A stretch of 64,000 nucleotides of DNA from Proteobacteria bacterium 005FR1 (GTDB lineage: Bacteria > Pseudomonadota > Gammaproteobacteria > Pseudomonadales > Cellvibrionaceae), in assembly GCA_026192395.1 (NCBI GenBank), contig WACF01000001.1, positions 2,416,309 through 2,480,308 of the forward strand, in the 5' to 3' direction. Position numbers and translations under genes: made by a program. How positions within the stretch are numbered: the first letter of the stretch is position 1; each line of letters begins with the position of its first letter. The notes under the pieces were generated by a model, which was given only the letters and a program-made list of their open reading frames with translations, did no database searches and was not told where the DNA came from. Below, piece after piece: positions 36,739 through 46,103 of this stretch.

Positions 36739-39700
36739 ATGAAAAAACTATGGCTTTCCGGTCTGGTCGCTTTTTACGTCTGGCAGTCACTTGCCTACGC
36801 CGACGACACCGATATCTATCTGCGCCCGGCCAGCGATCCCGCGGCACCGCACTTGATGATCACCTTTGACTACCGGAATGACATGGCGGCCGAATTCTGC
36901 AGCGCCAGCGGGAATAACTCCTGTCAAAACCTGCTCGCCAGTGAGCCGGAACTGCTCGCTGCCCTCGAGGGCATCGTTGGGGTCGGCAACAAAGCCAGCA
37001 ATATTCACGCGGTCATGGCGGTGTTTCAGGTCGTCTTCTCCAAGTTCGAAGGCATTTACGTCGGGCTGATGGGGCCGAACAAACACAATGGTGGAACCAT
37101 CCTGCGCGGCTTCAAGGAGTTCCAGGAGGGCGACGCCAACGGTGCCAAGGCGGAACTCATCGGCATTCTTAAAAGTTTGCCGGTGGACGGAACGGGCTCT
37201 GGTTCTTTTCACGAGGTATCGCCAAAAGAGATGCATTACGAATTCTGGCGCTATTTGAACGGCATGCCGGTGGCGCTGGGCTGGGACACCGCCGGTAACT
37301 TTCCGGACGGCATTGATACCACTGTCGCAAATCACCTGAAGGACCCGCCCGACCCCTATTATGTCGACAGCACCGTGATCAACAAGGCGGGCGATAGCTC
37401 TGTTTCCAACGACAGTTATGTCTCCCCCTTTTCCAATCCAAATGTCAATTACGCCTGCACCAAGCTCTACTCTGTGTATGCAACCTCCGGGAACTCAGGC
37501 AACGATGACGGTGACCTGGATGCATTTATTTCGGTAGATATGTCAGACGGCTTGAGCCCCCCCGCCACCGATCCCAATTTCGATGGCATGGTCCGCTATC
37601 TAGCCAACAACGACCTAGTCAATGATTCTCTCGCCGATGGCAAGCAAAGCCTGAAAACCTGGTTCATCCAGATGGGCAGCTCAGCCACCCGAACCGATGA
37701 CTGGGCGCGACTGATGGGCACGGCGGACCAGCAAAACTACATGACCGTTGGTGGCAATAACGTTAGCCTCGCGGACGTGCAGAAGGCTCTGGAGTCAGCC
37801 TTCATTGAGGCCCTGAGTGTAAGTACCACCTTCGTGTCGGCATCCGTGCCGGTAAACGTATTCAACCGTATTCAGACCCTCGACAACTTCTACATCGCAC
37901 TGTTCGAAGCCAGTAGCACACAGCGCTGGCCGGGTAATGTAAAGAAGCTGCGCCTGGTGGACACCGACAGTCCTGCCGATGGTAATTACGACGATATCGT
38001 CGACACCAACGGCTTGTCCGCTTTCAGTGACTCCGACGGCCGCATCCGCTTCGAAGCTCTGACCTACTGGACCGACCCGGCGACATTACCTGCCGCCGAT
38101 CCGGACCGAGGAGAAATCGACGGTCGTGATGGTCGCGCAGTTTCTCGCGGTGGCGCAGGACAGAAGATCCCCGGCTTCGTCACCGACGACGTGGGCCTTG
38201 CGACGGTCGCGGGTGCACGCCAGGTCTATGTTGAGCCAGCGACTGCTCCGGTCAATGGCTCCGCCGTTGCCTTCCAAGAATTTGATGCAGACTCGACGAC
38301 CGCCGACGAATTGAAGGATCTTCTAGGAGCTGAGGGCGCAACTGACGCAGACAGAGTGAGCGCAGCCGAGAAACTGATTGCCTGGGCGCGCGGCAAGGAT
38401 GTGGACGATGAAGACGGGGATGGAGCTACCAGCGATACCCGCCCCTGGATTCTGGGCGATGCGATTCACTCCCGCCCGCTGGCTCTTAACTATGGTGCAA
38501 CATCGGGCTACAGCCAGGAGAACCCGAACATTCGTCTGTTCATGGGCACCAACGACGGCTTCTTTCACATCATTGAGGATACCGCCAGCGACGGCAGCCA
38601 GTCCGGGAAAGAACTCTTCGCCTTCATTCCCCGCGAATCGCTGGACGTAATCAAGCCGCTGCGACAAAACGATGGTGGCAGCAGCCACCCCTACGGAGTG
38701 GACGGGGAGCCGGTCGCGCTCGTGGCGGACGACGACAAGGACGGCACCATCGAAAGCGGTGAAGAAGTTTACGTGTATGTGGGAATGCGCCGCGGCGGCA
38801 AGAGCTACTACGCTCTCGACGTCAGCAGTCCCAGCGCAACGCCGACTCTGAAGTGGAAGATTACCAAGACTTCCGGAGGCGATTTCGACGAATTGGGCTA
38901 CACCTTCTCAACTCCGCGGGTCGTCAAGGTTCAGTACGACGGAACACCGAGGGATGCACTGATCTTCGCGGGCGGCTATGACCTGAAGAAGGACACCGAC
39001 ACGGGTAGCGGCCGCGATGCAGACGACGAGGGTAACGCAATCTACATCGTAGACGCCCGCACCGGTGAACTCATCTGGAAGGCCAAAGACGGCAGCGGCA
39101 CCAACACCAATCAGGTTCATTACCACGGTGCGCTCGACCACAGTATTCCATCCGCCGTTGCCACCCTGGACAGCAACGCGAACGGGATAGTCGACCGCGC
39201 CTACGTGGGCGACACCAGTGGCATCGTCTGGCGTATCGACCTGCCCGAAGGCAACGACACCAACCACCGTCGGGATCAATGGGAAATCAACAAGTTTGCC
39301 GACGTCGATGATTCACTGGAAGCGGAAGATCGCCGGTTTTTCCATCCGCCGGATATCGTTCAGACCAAGGACAGCTCTGGCCAGTACGACGGCATTCTGA
39401 TCGAAAGCGGTGATCGGGCGAGCCCCCTGGAAACCACCGATGTGAATTACATGTTCCTGTTCAAGGACAGAAACACACAATCGGGGAATCCGCCCACCAC
39501 GATCATCGACGACGACAATCTGCCCGACACCACGGCCTGTGTGACGGGTGCGGAGACGGGATGTTCGCTGCTCGATTACTCTCAGGGCTGGAAGGTAGAG
39601 CTCGCGGGAGCGGGTGAAAAAGGCCTGGCCTCACCGATCACGGTAGACGGGAAAGTTTTCTTCACTTCATATCAGCCGGCGAATCTGCTGGACAGCTGCC

Positions 39701-39963
39701 AGCCGCGCGAAGGGACAGGGCACCTCTACGTCGTCAATCTGAAGGACGGCACTGCGGCGTACGGTGAGCGATACATTCAGATCGGCCCCGGCATCCCCCC
39801 TCAAGTGACTGCGATCGGCGACGACACGCTCATCATTCCGGGCACTGGTATTCTGGATCCATTCGACACCAGCGGCTCACTCGAACGCAGCAAGCTGCTG
39901 CAGACCGGCGGTAAGTCCATGTACATCATCTACTGGCGTGAGCCGGGCGTGGATGATCTGTAA
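36739..39963 (+). CDS. pilY1: type IV pilus tip adhesin / biogenesis factor PilY1
   Basis: The 1074-residue secreted protein begins with a signal peptide (MKKLWLSGLVAFYVWQSLAY). The N-terminal about 580 residues are the variable, adhesin-like part. The C-terminal about 450 residues form the conserved beta-propeller, with RPWILGDAIHSRPLALNYG, FMGTNDGFFHIIED and MRRGGKSYYALDVSSP. An acidic loop DDDKDGTIESGEE resembles the calcium site of PilY1. The ATG at 36739 follows GGAG; a frame start inside pilX is less likely. It should sit at the pilus tip and control extension and retraction. Confidence 0.93.
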   Translation: MKKLWLSGLVAFYVWQSLAYADDTDIYLRPASDPAAPHLMITFDYRNDMAAEFCSASGNNSCQNLLASEPELLAALEGIVGVGNKASNIHAVMAVFQVVFSKFEGIYVGLMGPNKHNGGTILRGFKEFQEGDANGAKAELIGILKSLPVDGTGSGSFHEVSPKEMHYEFWRYLNGMPVALGWDTAGNFPDGIDTTVANHLKDPPDPYYVDSTVINKAGDSSVSNDSYVSPFSNPNVNYACTKLYSVYATSGNSGNDDGDLDAFISVDMSDGLSPPATDPNFDGMVRYLANNDLVNDSLADGKQSLKTWFIQMGSSATRTDDWARLMGTADQQNYMTVGGNNVSLADVQKALESAFIEALSVSTTFVSASVPVNVFNRIQTLDNFYIALFEASSTQRWPGNVKKLRLVDTDSPADGNYDDIVDTNGLSAFSDSDGRIRFEALTYWTDPATLPAADPDRGEIDGRDGRAVSRGGAGQKIPGFVTDDVGLATVAGARQVYVEPATAPVNGSAVAFQEFDADSTTADELKDLLGAEGATDADRVSAAEKLIAWARGKDVDDEDGDGATSDTRPWILGDAIHSRPLALNYGATSGYSQENPNIRLFMGTNDGFFHIIEDTASDGSQSGKELFAFIPRESLDVIKPLRQNDGGSSHPYGVDGEPVALVADDDKDGTIESGEEVYVYVGMRRGGKSYYALDVSSPSATPTLKWKITKTSGGDFDELGYTFSTPRVVKVQYDGTPRDALIFAGGYDLKKDTDTGSGRDADDEGNAIYIVDARTGELIWKAKDGSGTNTNQVHYHGALDHSIPSAVATLDSNANGIVDRAYVGDTSGIVWRIDLPEGNDTNHRRDQWEINKFADVDDSLEAEDRRFFHPPDIVQTKDSSGQYDGILIESGDRASPLETTDVNYMFLFKDRNTQSGNPPTTIIDDDNLPDTTACVTGAETGCSLLDYSQGWKVELAGAGEKGLASPITVDGKVFFTSYQPANLLDSCQPREGTGHLYVVNLKDGTAAYGERYIQIGPGIPPQVTAIGDDTLIIPGTGILDPFDTSGSLERSKLLQTGGKSMYIIYWREPGVDDL

Positions 39964-39987
39964 AACAATCGCAACAGGAATAAAAAA

Positions 39988-40446
39988 ATGCAGGCTGTCA
40001 GCAAAAAGAAAGTGGATCAGAAAGGCTTCACGCTTATCGAGGTGATGATTGTGGTGGCGGTTATCGCAATCATCGCCGCGATTGCGCTGCCCTCTTACAA
40101 CAGCAGCGTCATCAAGAGCAAGCGGGCCATGGGCAAGGCGGAGTTGCTGGAAGTGCTGGCCCGGCAGGAGCAGCACTTCATCAACAACAAGGCCTACGCC
40201 ACCAATCTGACCTCCCTCGGTTACGGCGCCAACCCCTACCTGATCGATGACCAGGGCAACGAGACCGCGGCCAACGCCATTTACCAGATCGCTCTGGCCG
40301 CGGGTGCTTCCACGACTGCTTTCACTCTGCAGGCGATCCCGCAGAATGCGCAGGCCGATGATGCGGAATGTGCGACCCTGCAGATTTCCAACACGGGGCT
40401 GAAGACGATCAGTGGCGGCACATCAACCGCAGCAAGCTGCTGGTAA
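39988..40446 (+). CDS. pilE: type IV pilus minor pilin PilE
   Basis: The 152-residue pilin has the cleavage site DQKG/FTLIEVMIVVAVIAIIA with Glu5. Two C-terminal cysteines (DDAECATLQIS and the final SCW) give the D-loop disulfide. It is the last gene of the minor-pilin operon, as in Pseudomonas, and is followed directly by a strong bidirectional terminator. An AGGA site lies upstream. Confidence 0.92.
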   Translation: MQAVSKKKVDQKGFTLIEVMIVVAVIAIIAAIALPSYNSSVIKSKRAMGKAELLEVLARQEQHFINNKAYATNLTSLGYGANPYLIDDQGNETAANAIYQIALAAGASTTAFTLQAIPQNAQADDAECATLQISNTGLKTISGGTSTAASCW

Positions 40447-40454
40447 GGAAAGAA

Positions 40455-40500
40455 GCAGGCAAAAAAAATCGGCTCACTGGAGCCGATTTTTTTTGCCTGC
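40455..40500. terminator. bidirectional terminator between pilE and apeR
   Basis: A perfect inverted repeat with 21-base arms and a four-base loop: GCAGGC, eight A, TCGGCTC on one side and its complement on the other. The central stem ATCGGCTC/GAGCCGAT is flanked by A8 and T8, so it works on both strands and closes both the pilus and the aryl-polyene operons. Confidence 0.92.
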
Positions 40501-40510
40501 AATTTGCCGG

Positions 40511-41737
40511 TCAATCCCAGCGCTTGAAAATCAATGAAGTATTGATGCCGCCAAACGCAAAGTTATTGCTCATCACGTATTCCGTATCCACCAGCCGCGC
40601 TTCGTGCTGGATGTAGTCCAGCTCCGCGCATTCGGGGTCAACCTTGTTCAAGTTGCAGTTGGCATGACACCAGCCCTCGCGCATCATCTGAATCGATACC
40701 CAGGCTTCCAGGGCACCGCAGGCGCCCAGCGTGTGGCCGGTGAAACTCTTGAAGGAGGATATCGGCACCTTGCCGCCAAAGACCTTGTAGGTGGCATGAC
40801 TCTCGGCGACGTCGCCGCGGTCGGTGGCGGTACCATGGGCGCTGATATAGCCGATGGCTTCCGGGGGAAGGTTGGCATCGCGCAGAGCGGCTTCCATGGC
40901 CTTCTGCATGGTGTCCGCTTCCGGCTGAGTCACGTGGGCGCCATCGGAATTGGTGCCAAAGCCAACCAGTTCCGCGTAGATCTTGGCTCCCCGCGCTTTC
41001 GCGTACTCCAGATCCTCAAGGATCAGCGTCCCCGCGCCTTCGGCCACAACCAGGCCGTCGCGATCCGCGTCAAAGGGCCGGGGTGTGGTCTCCGGCGCGT
41101 CATTGGCGGTGCTGGTGGCAAAGAGTGTGTCGAAGACCGCCGCCTCGGTCGCGCAGAGTTCTTCCGCGCCGCCTGCCACCATCTGCTGCTGGTGACCGTA
41201 TTTGATGGCCTCGTAAGCGTAGCCGATGCCCTGGCTGCCGGAGGTACAGGCGCTGGAGGTGGTGATGATGCGGCCTTTCAGGCCGAAGGACACCCCGATA
41301 TTCACCGGCGTGGTATGCGCCATCATCTTGATGTAGGTGTTGGCGGTCAGGGTGTCGGTGCTGTGGTTCAGCAGCATGTTGCCAAAGTCCTTGATCGCCT
41401 GCGGCGTACCCGTCGACGATCCGTAGGACACACCCATGCGGCCATCCTTGATCGATTCGTCGTTGAGCAGGCCCGCATCGGCCAGGGCCAATTCAGTGGC
41501 CGAAGTGGCCATCACCGCGACCCGGCCCATACTGCGCAGCATGCGGCGACTGAAATGCGGCGGTTTGCTGAAATCCAGAATGGGACCGCCCAGACGGGTA
41601 TTGAGGCCGTTGTAAACGTCCCACTCGTCAATGTACTTGATGCCGTTCTTCATCGCCTTGAGGTTGGCGGCCACGGTGGGCCAGTCCAGACCAATGGGCG
41701 AGAAACCCGCCATCCCTGTTACTACCACACGCTTCAT
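40511..41737 (-). CDS. apeR: beta-ketoacyl-ACP synthase (ApeR)
   Basis: This 408-residue ketosynthase extends the polyene chain on a carrier protein. The catalytic triad is complete: Cys164 in TTSSACTSGSQG, His in ISAHGTATDRGD and His in SFTGHTLGACGALE. It is FabF-like and begins MKRVVVTGMAGFSPIG. The ATG overlaps the ketoreductase stop by one base (TGATG). It is the last gene of the aryl-polyene operon, just ahead of the shared terminator. Confidence 0.9.
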   Translation of the reverse strand: MKRVVVTGMAGFSPIGLDWPTVAANLKAMKNGIKYIDEWDVYNGLNTRLGGPILDFSKPPHFSRRMLRSMGRVAVMATSATELALADAGLLNDESIKDGRMGVSYGSSTGTPQAIKDFGNMLLNHSTDTLTANTYIKMMAHTTPVNIGVSFGLKGRIITTSSACTSGSQGIGYAYEAIKYGHQQQMVAGGAEELCATEAAVFDTLFATSTANDAPETTPRPFDADRDGLVVAEGAGTLILEDLEYAKARGAKIYAELVGFGTNSDGAHVTQPEADTMQKAMEAALRDANLPPEAIGYISAHGTATDRGDVAESHATYKVFGGKVPISSFKSFTGHTLGACGALEAWVSIQMMREGWCHANCNLNKVDPECAELDYIQHEARLVDTEYVMSNNFAFGGINTSLIFKRWD

Positions 41738-42462
41738 CAAAACAGTCCACCGTTTACCGAGAGCACCTGCCGGGTTACATAGCCGGCGTCCTCAGACATG
41801 AGATAACTGACCGCCGCCGCCACTTCCTCGGGCTTGCCCATGCGGCGGGCGGGAATGATTTTCAGGGCTTCATCGAGATTCAGATCTTCCACCATTTCGG
41901 TCTCGATCAGACCGGGCGCGACACAGTTAACCGTGATCTGACGCTTGGCCAGTTCCACCGCCAGGGCCTTGCAGGCGCCGATCAGGCCGGCCTTGGCCGC
42001 GCTGTAGTTCACTTGCCCGCGATTGCCCATCAGCCCGGATACGGAGGACAGCACCACGATGCGGCCCGGCTTGCGGCGTCGCACCATGGGCATGGTCAAG
42101 GGATTGAGCACGTTGTAGAAGCCGTCCAGATTGGTATGGATCACCCGGTCCCACTCTTCGCCGCTCATGGCGGGAAAAGCATTATCGGCGGTCAGGCCCG
42201 CATTGCACACTACGCCGTAGTAGGCGCCGTGTTGCTCCACGTCCGCCAGCAAGATCTCGCCAGCCTGGGCGCGATCGGCGATGTCGAACTGCAGGATGCG
42301 GCTGCTGCGACCGAGGGCGAGCACTTCCTCCTGCACGGCTTCGGCCTCAGCCAGGCCCCGCCGACAGTGCAGCACCAGATCGTAGCCTTCGCGGGCCAGT
42401 CGCAGCGCGATGGCTTTGCCGATTCCGCGGCTGGAGCCGCTGACAAATACTGTTTGGGTCAT
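41737..42462 (-). CDS. apeQ: 3-oxoacyl-ACP reductase (ApeQ, FabG-like)
   Basis: The 241-residue SDR enzyme reduces the beta-keto group in each polyene cycle. Motifs: VSGSSRGIGKAIALRL, NAGLTADNAF, SSVSGLMGNRGQVNYSAAKAGL (Ser-Tyr-Lys) and a C-terminal GYVTRQVLSVNGGLF. It lies between ApeP and ApeR with one-base coupling downstream. Its position in the pathway follows from the E. coli aryl-polyene cluster. Confidence 0.9.
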   Translation of the reverse strand: MTQTVFVSGSSRGIGKAIALRLAREGYDLVLHCRRGLAEAEAVQEEVLALGRSSRILQFDIADRAQAGEILLADVEQHGAYYGVVCNAGLTADNAFPAMSGEEWDRVIHTNLDGFYNVLNPLTMPMVRRRKPGRIVVLSSVSGLMGNRGQVNYSAAKAGLIGACKALAVELAKRQITVNCVAPGLIETEMVEDLNLDEALKIIPARRMGKPEEVAAAVSYLMSEDAGYVTRQVLSVNGGLF

Positions 42463-42494
42463 TGAATTACCGGTAAATCGTTATCGTTGCTGGC

Positions 42495-42983
42495 TCAACC
42501 GGCTTGGTCGAGAAATTCTTCCACATTGTCCGGCTGAAACACGTTGAGCGCTGCGCTGGCTGTGAAATCTCCGCCTTCGGCGGTTTCGCCGTGAATCTCA
42601 CAGGCAAATACGCCCAGACCGTTGTCCGCTTGAAACTCCCGCTCCACCCGGATGCGAAGCCGACTGCCGAACGGAAAATAACTGCAGCTGCTGTCGTAAC
42701 GGCGGGTTCCCACCAGGAATCCCACCGCAGCTTCCAGCCCCTGGCGGCGGCGCTGAACGCCGGCAAAGGCGGCAATTGCCTGCGCCATGTACTCGATCCC
42801 CGCCCATGCGGGAACACCTTGCTCGGACGATTTCGAACCGGCGCGCTCTTCGGCAAAGAGGCTGCCGCGGTCGATGACGATCTCCGCTTCCAACCAGTCC
42901 TCGCCGCAATCCAATATGCGGTCCAGCAGACTCATGACACCCGCGTGGGGGACCACTTGATCCACTGCGAACTCAAACGTCAT
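42495..42983 (-). CDS. apeP: 3-hydroxyacyl-ACP dehydratase (ApeP, hotdog fold)
   Basis: The 162-residue hotdog protein begins MTFEFAVDQVVPHAGVMSLL, the PHxxxM-type entry of FabZ-like dehydratases, and contains AWAGIEYMAQAIAAFAGVQ, the family helix. It removes water after ketoreduction to leave the conjugated double bond. Its ATG overlaps the stop of ApeO by one base. Confidence 0.88.
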   Translation of the reverse strand: MTFEFAVDQVVPHAGVMSLLDRILDCGEDWLEAEIVIDRGSLFAEERAGSKSSEQGVPAWAGIEYMAQAIAAFAGVQRRRQGLEAAVGFLVGTRRYDSSCSYFPFGSRLRIRVEREFQADNGLGVFACEIHGETAEGGDFTASAALNVFQPDNVEEFLDQAG

Positions 42984-44194
42984 CAGCAGCGCTCCAGAAG
43001 CAGCGCGATATTATTACCGCCGAAGGCAAAGGAATTACTCATAGCGTAGCTCAATGTTCGCACACGGCGCGGCTCGCTGATCAGCGCGATGGCGGGCAGC
43101 TCAGGATCCACCTCGCGATCCCACAATTGCACCGGCAGCATCCAACTCTCATCCGCTGTCTTCTGCGTCAAAGTCAGCCAGCAGAAACCAGCCTCGATCG
43201 CGCCGGCGGCACCCAGCGCATGGCCGGTATAGCCCTTGGTTGAACTGCAGGGCACGGACTGCATGTTACACGCAGCGACCGCCAGGCTCTCCATTCTATC
43301 GTTTTGCGCTGTGGCGGTCCCATGGAGATTCAGGTAATCGATCGCCTCGGCAGCGATGCCCGCGTCAATCAGCGCTCCTGTCATTGCGCGAGCGGCACCC
43401 GCGCCATCCGGTGCCGGAGCGGAGATATGATGGGCATCGGACGTTTCGCCCGCACCGGCCAGCGCAACCGGGCCGCTGTCGCGGCTCATTATGAAAAGGG
43501 CTGCGCCTTCGCCGATATTGATGCCCTGGCGATTGCGGCTGAAGGGATTGCAAGCGTCGGCGCTGACCGCTTCCAGTGCTGAAAAACCGTTCACGGTTAG
43601 GCCGCAAAGCACATCCACGCCGCCGGCGATCACCAGATCACAGAGGCCCTCGCGCAACAGACGTCGCCCGCTGGCGAGTGCCTTGGCGCCCGAGGAGCAG
43701 GCGGTGGAGATGGTGAAGGCCGGACCGCGCGCACCGAGCCAATCGGCCAGACATTCAGCCGGTGCGGCCATTTCCTGCTGACGATAACTGAATCCGTCTG
43801 GCCACTCGCCCGACTTTTCCCGATGCGCCATCGCCACTTCGCCTTCGGCGATACCGCTGGTGCTGGTACCGAGCACTACGCCAATCCGCAGGGGATCGAC
43901 ACCGGCGAGGCGCAGATCGAGATCCTCGCGAATCTGCGCCAGCGCAGCCAGCAGAAGCTGGTTGCTGCGCGACCGTTGGTGCATGGGAAGATGATCCACG
44001 CCGGGCAACTCGCCACACACTTCGCCCAGCGACAAGGGCTGTCCGGGCGTGAACCGGTCGGTCGTACTCAGGCTGCCCGTCTCGCCGGCAAAAAGCCGTC
44101 GAGCGATAGCGGCCTTGTTGTCGCCAACAGCACAGATGAGGCCGAGATTGTTGAGATAGACCCTGGAGGAAAAACGAGCGTCGGCGGGATTCAC
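42983..44194 (-). CDS. apeO: beta-ketoacyl-ACP synthase (ApeO)
   Basis: The 403-residue ketosynthase has the full triad: Cys166 in STACSSGAKA, His in LNLHGTATAQND and His in GYTGHALGAAGAIE. It starts at GTG 44194, overlapping the ApeN stop as GTGA. In the E. coli system ApeO pairs with the degenerate ketosynthase ApeC, which sets chain length, and acts on the ApeE carrier; that pairing is known for the family, not shown here. Confidence 0.9.
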   Translation of the reverse strand: MNPADARFSSRVYLNNLGLICAVGDNKAAIARRLFAGETGSLSTTDRFTPGQPLSLGEVCGELPGVDHLPMHQRSRSNQLLLAALAQIREDLDLRLAGVDPLRIGVVLGTSTSGIAEGEVAMAHREKSGEWPDGFSYRQQEMAAPAECLADWLGARGPAFTISTACSSGAKALASGRRLLREGLCDLVIAGGVDVLCGLTVNGFSALEAVSADACNPFSRNRQGINIGEGAALFIMSRDSGPVALAGAGETSDAHHISAPAPDGAGAARAMTGALIDAGIAAEAIDYLNLHGTATAQNDRMESLAVAACNMQSVPCSSTKGYTGHALGAAGAIEAGFCWLTLTQKTADESWMLPVQLWDREVDPELPAIALISEPRRVRTLSYAMSNSFAFGGNNIALLLERC

Positions 44195-44760
44195 TGAGCG
44201 ACTACCTGTAGCGTTTGAACCTCCAGCCGATAGGGAGCAACGTGGCTTGTGATGCGAATGGCTGCAGGAAGCGAACTGAAATCGCCGGCAGTGTAGCTGG
44301 CGTCGATGCTGAGGATCAAATGGTCCCGGTAGTATAGATGCCTTCGTGGCCCTTCGCTTTCCAGCTTCCAGGCGGATTCAGCCAGCGCCTGCTGTACGTC
44401 CGCCACTGGCCAGTGCGCCAGCTGCAACTGACCGAGCACGTCACGCCCGGGAATGGCTTCGGTCAGTACCGGGCTATAGCTCTCGCTGAATTCGCGCCCG
44501 TCATAACTCAAGGTCATCAGATTCTGTCCGGAAGGGGTGAGCCCGACGAAGTCCAGTCGCTCCGGTCCCACCGCCCAGGCGCCGAGAAAAGTGCGGCTCT
44601 GGTCCTCGAAAGTAATCGTGACCTTCTGGCTGATCTGCACAGCCCGATCTAGACTGCCGGGCGCCAGCAGGGGCAAGGGCGGCATATGCCCACCCCGGAA
44701 TGAAGCGCAGCCGCCCAGCACCAGCGCAGCGACGATCAGAAAAAAGCGCGCAGCGATCAT
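44191..44760 (-). CDS. apeN: DUF3261 lipoprotein (ApeN-like)
   Basis: The 189-residue protein has a lipoprotein leader, MIAARFFLIVAALVLGGC, with Cys18 as the acyl site. The body is beta-rich, as in the LolB-like DUF3261 family, and may receive the pigment-lipid at the outer membrane together with the LolA-like protein. The ATG at 44760 follows GGAAG; a longer in-frame start has no leader. It lies between the flavoenzyme and ApeO, the place of ApeN in the E. coli cluster. Confidence 0.8.
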   Translation of the reverse strand: MIAARFFLIVAALVLGGCASFRGGHMPPLPLLAPGSLDRAVQISQKVTITFEDQSRTFLGAWAVGPERLDFVGLTPSGQNLMTLSYDGREFSESYSPVLTEAIPGRDVLGQLQLAHWPVADVQQALAESAWKLESEGPRRHLYYRDHLILSIDASYTAGDFSSLPAAIRITSHVAPYRLEVQTLQVVAQ

Positions 44761-44801
44761 GTATCTTCCATTACGCCTTCGAAGCATCCTGCCGACCGGC
44801 C

Positions 44802-46055
44802 TTACGCAGATTGGCAAAGTTCCGCCAGGGTGTTCATGCGGCGCTTGCTTTCTTTTACATAGGGATTCTTCGCATCCCAGGCGTAGCCGGCGAGAATCGA
44901 GCAAATCATTTCACGCACTTCCGGCGATTGCCGCGGTGCGAAGATGATGTCCTGGAAGCGGCCGTCGTACCATGCTTCCACGAACACCCGGAAGGTATCC
45001 ACGCCGGTGCGAAGGGTCTTGCCGTAGTCGTTTTCCCAGTCGACGCTTTCGCCACGGAACTGCCGGTCGAGCGCTTCGCAGGCGAGGCTGGCGGATTTCA
45101 TTGCAATGGTGACGCCGGAAGAAAACACCGGATCGAGAAATTCACCGGCATTGCCCAGCAGCGCGAATCCCTTGCCGCACAACTGCGACACGTCGCTGGC
45201 ATAACCGATGATCTGCCGCGCCGGCGTATCCCAGTCGGCGTTGCGCAGCAACTGCTTCAACGACGGGTCCTGACCGATGATCAGCTGAAGACGTTGAGTC
45301 AGATCCTCGGGCATGCCATCAAAGAATTCCTTGCGAGCGACCACGCCCAGTGAGGCGCGGCCGTTGGAAAAAGGAATCAACCAGAACCAGACATCCTTAT
45401 GCTCCGGGTGGATGGTAATGCGGATCTTGTTGCGGTCGAATTCGGTCGGCGCGATATTGTCTGCGACGTGCGTGAACAGCGAGGCGCGCGAGGGGAAGCG
45501 GCTGGGACGATCAAGTTCCAGCAGGCGAGGCAGAATCCGACCGAAACCGCTCGCGTCGAGCACGAAGCGTGATCTCAGTTCGTAAGCCCTGCCTTCTTCA
45601 TCTTTAACGCCCAGCACCGGCAGATCGCCGCTCATGTCCGCACTGGTGATCTCATGGCCCCAGGCGATACTCACCCCTTTTTTCTCGGCATGCCTCGCCA
45701 GCAAATCGTCGAACGATGCGCGGGTGACCTGATAGGTGCTGCCCCAGCCGGGCGTAAACTTCTGGCGGAAGTCGAAATCCGTCATTTGCTCACGGCGAAC
45801 GAAGGAAGCCCCATTCTTAAACTGGAATCCCAGACCGTCGGCCGCCGCCTGGAGATCTTCAACCATGCCGGCCTCTTCGAGAAAAGCCATGCACTGGGGC
45901 AGCAGACTCTCCCCGATGGAGAAACGCGGGAAATGCTGCCGCTCGACAATGTGCACCCGGTAACCCTTGTTGTGCAACAGGGTCGCTGCAACGCTGCCCG
46001 AAGGTCCAGCGCCGATAATCACCACATCAAAATCCACGGCTGCATTCTTGTTCAT
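44802..46055 (-). CDS. flavin-dependent halogenase-like FAD oxidoreductase
   Basis: The 417-residue flavoprotein has FAD motif IIGAGPSGSVAATLL near residue 13 and GESLLPQ at 48-54. Two marks of true halogenases are present: the lysine Lys80 in GFQFKNGASF, aligned with the catalytic Lys of PrnA/PltA-type enzymes, and WFWLIP at 223-228, the WxWxIP motif that excludes mono-oxygenation. GNAGEFLDPVFSSGV lies further on. Related genes are found in some aryl-polyene and xanthomonadin clusters. It may chlorinate or brominate the aryl head. No flavin reductase gene is visible nearby. A non-halogenating homologue remains possible. Confidence 0.75.
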   Translation of the reverse strand: MNKNAAVDFDVVIIGAGPSGSVAATLLHNKGYRVHIVERQHFPRFSIGESLLPQCMAFLEEAGMVEDLQAAADGLGFQFKNGASFVRREQMTDFDFRQKFTPGWGSTYQVTRASFDDLLARHAEKKGVSIAWGHEITSADMSGDLPVLGVKDEEGRAYELRSRFVLDASGFGRILPRLLELDRPSRFPSRASLFTHVADNIAPTEFDRNKIRITIHPEHKDVWFWLIPFSNGRASLGVVARKEFFDGMPEDLTQRLQLIIGQDPSLKQLLRNADWDTPARQIIGYASDVSQLCGKGFALLGNAGEFLDPVFSSGVTIAMKSASLACEALDRQFRGESVDWENDYGKTLRTGVDTFRVFVEAWYDGRFQDIIFAPRQSPEVREMICSILAGYAWDAKNPYVKESKRRMNTLAELCQSA

Positions 46056-46103
46056 AACATTAGTTCACTCCGGAAAACACATGCAGGTGCGCAAGGTCTG
46101 CGA

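Noticed and set aside
40604-41782. 392-codon plus-strand ORF opposite apeR/apeQ
   Set aside because: Antisense shadow of a ketosynthase with a full catalytic triad.
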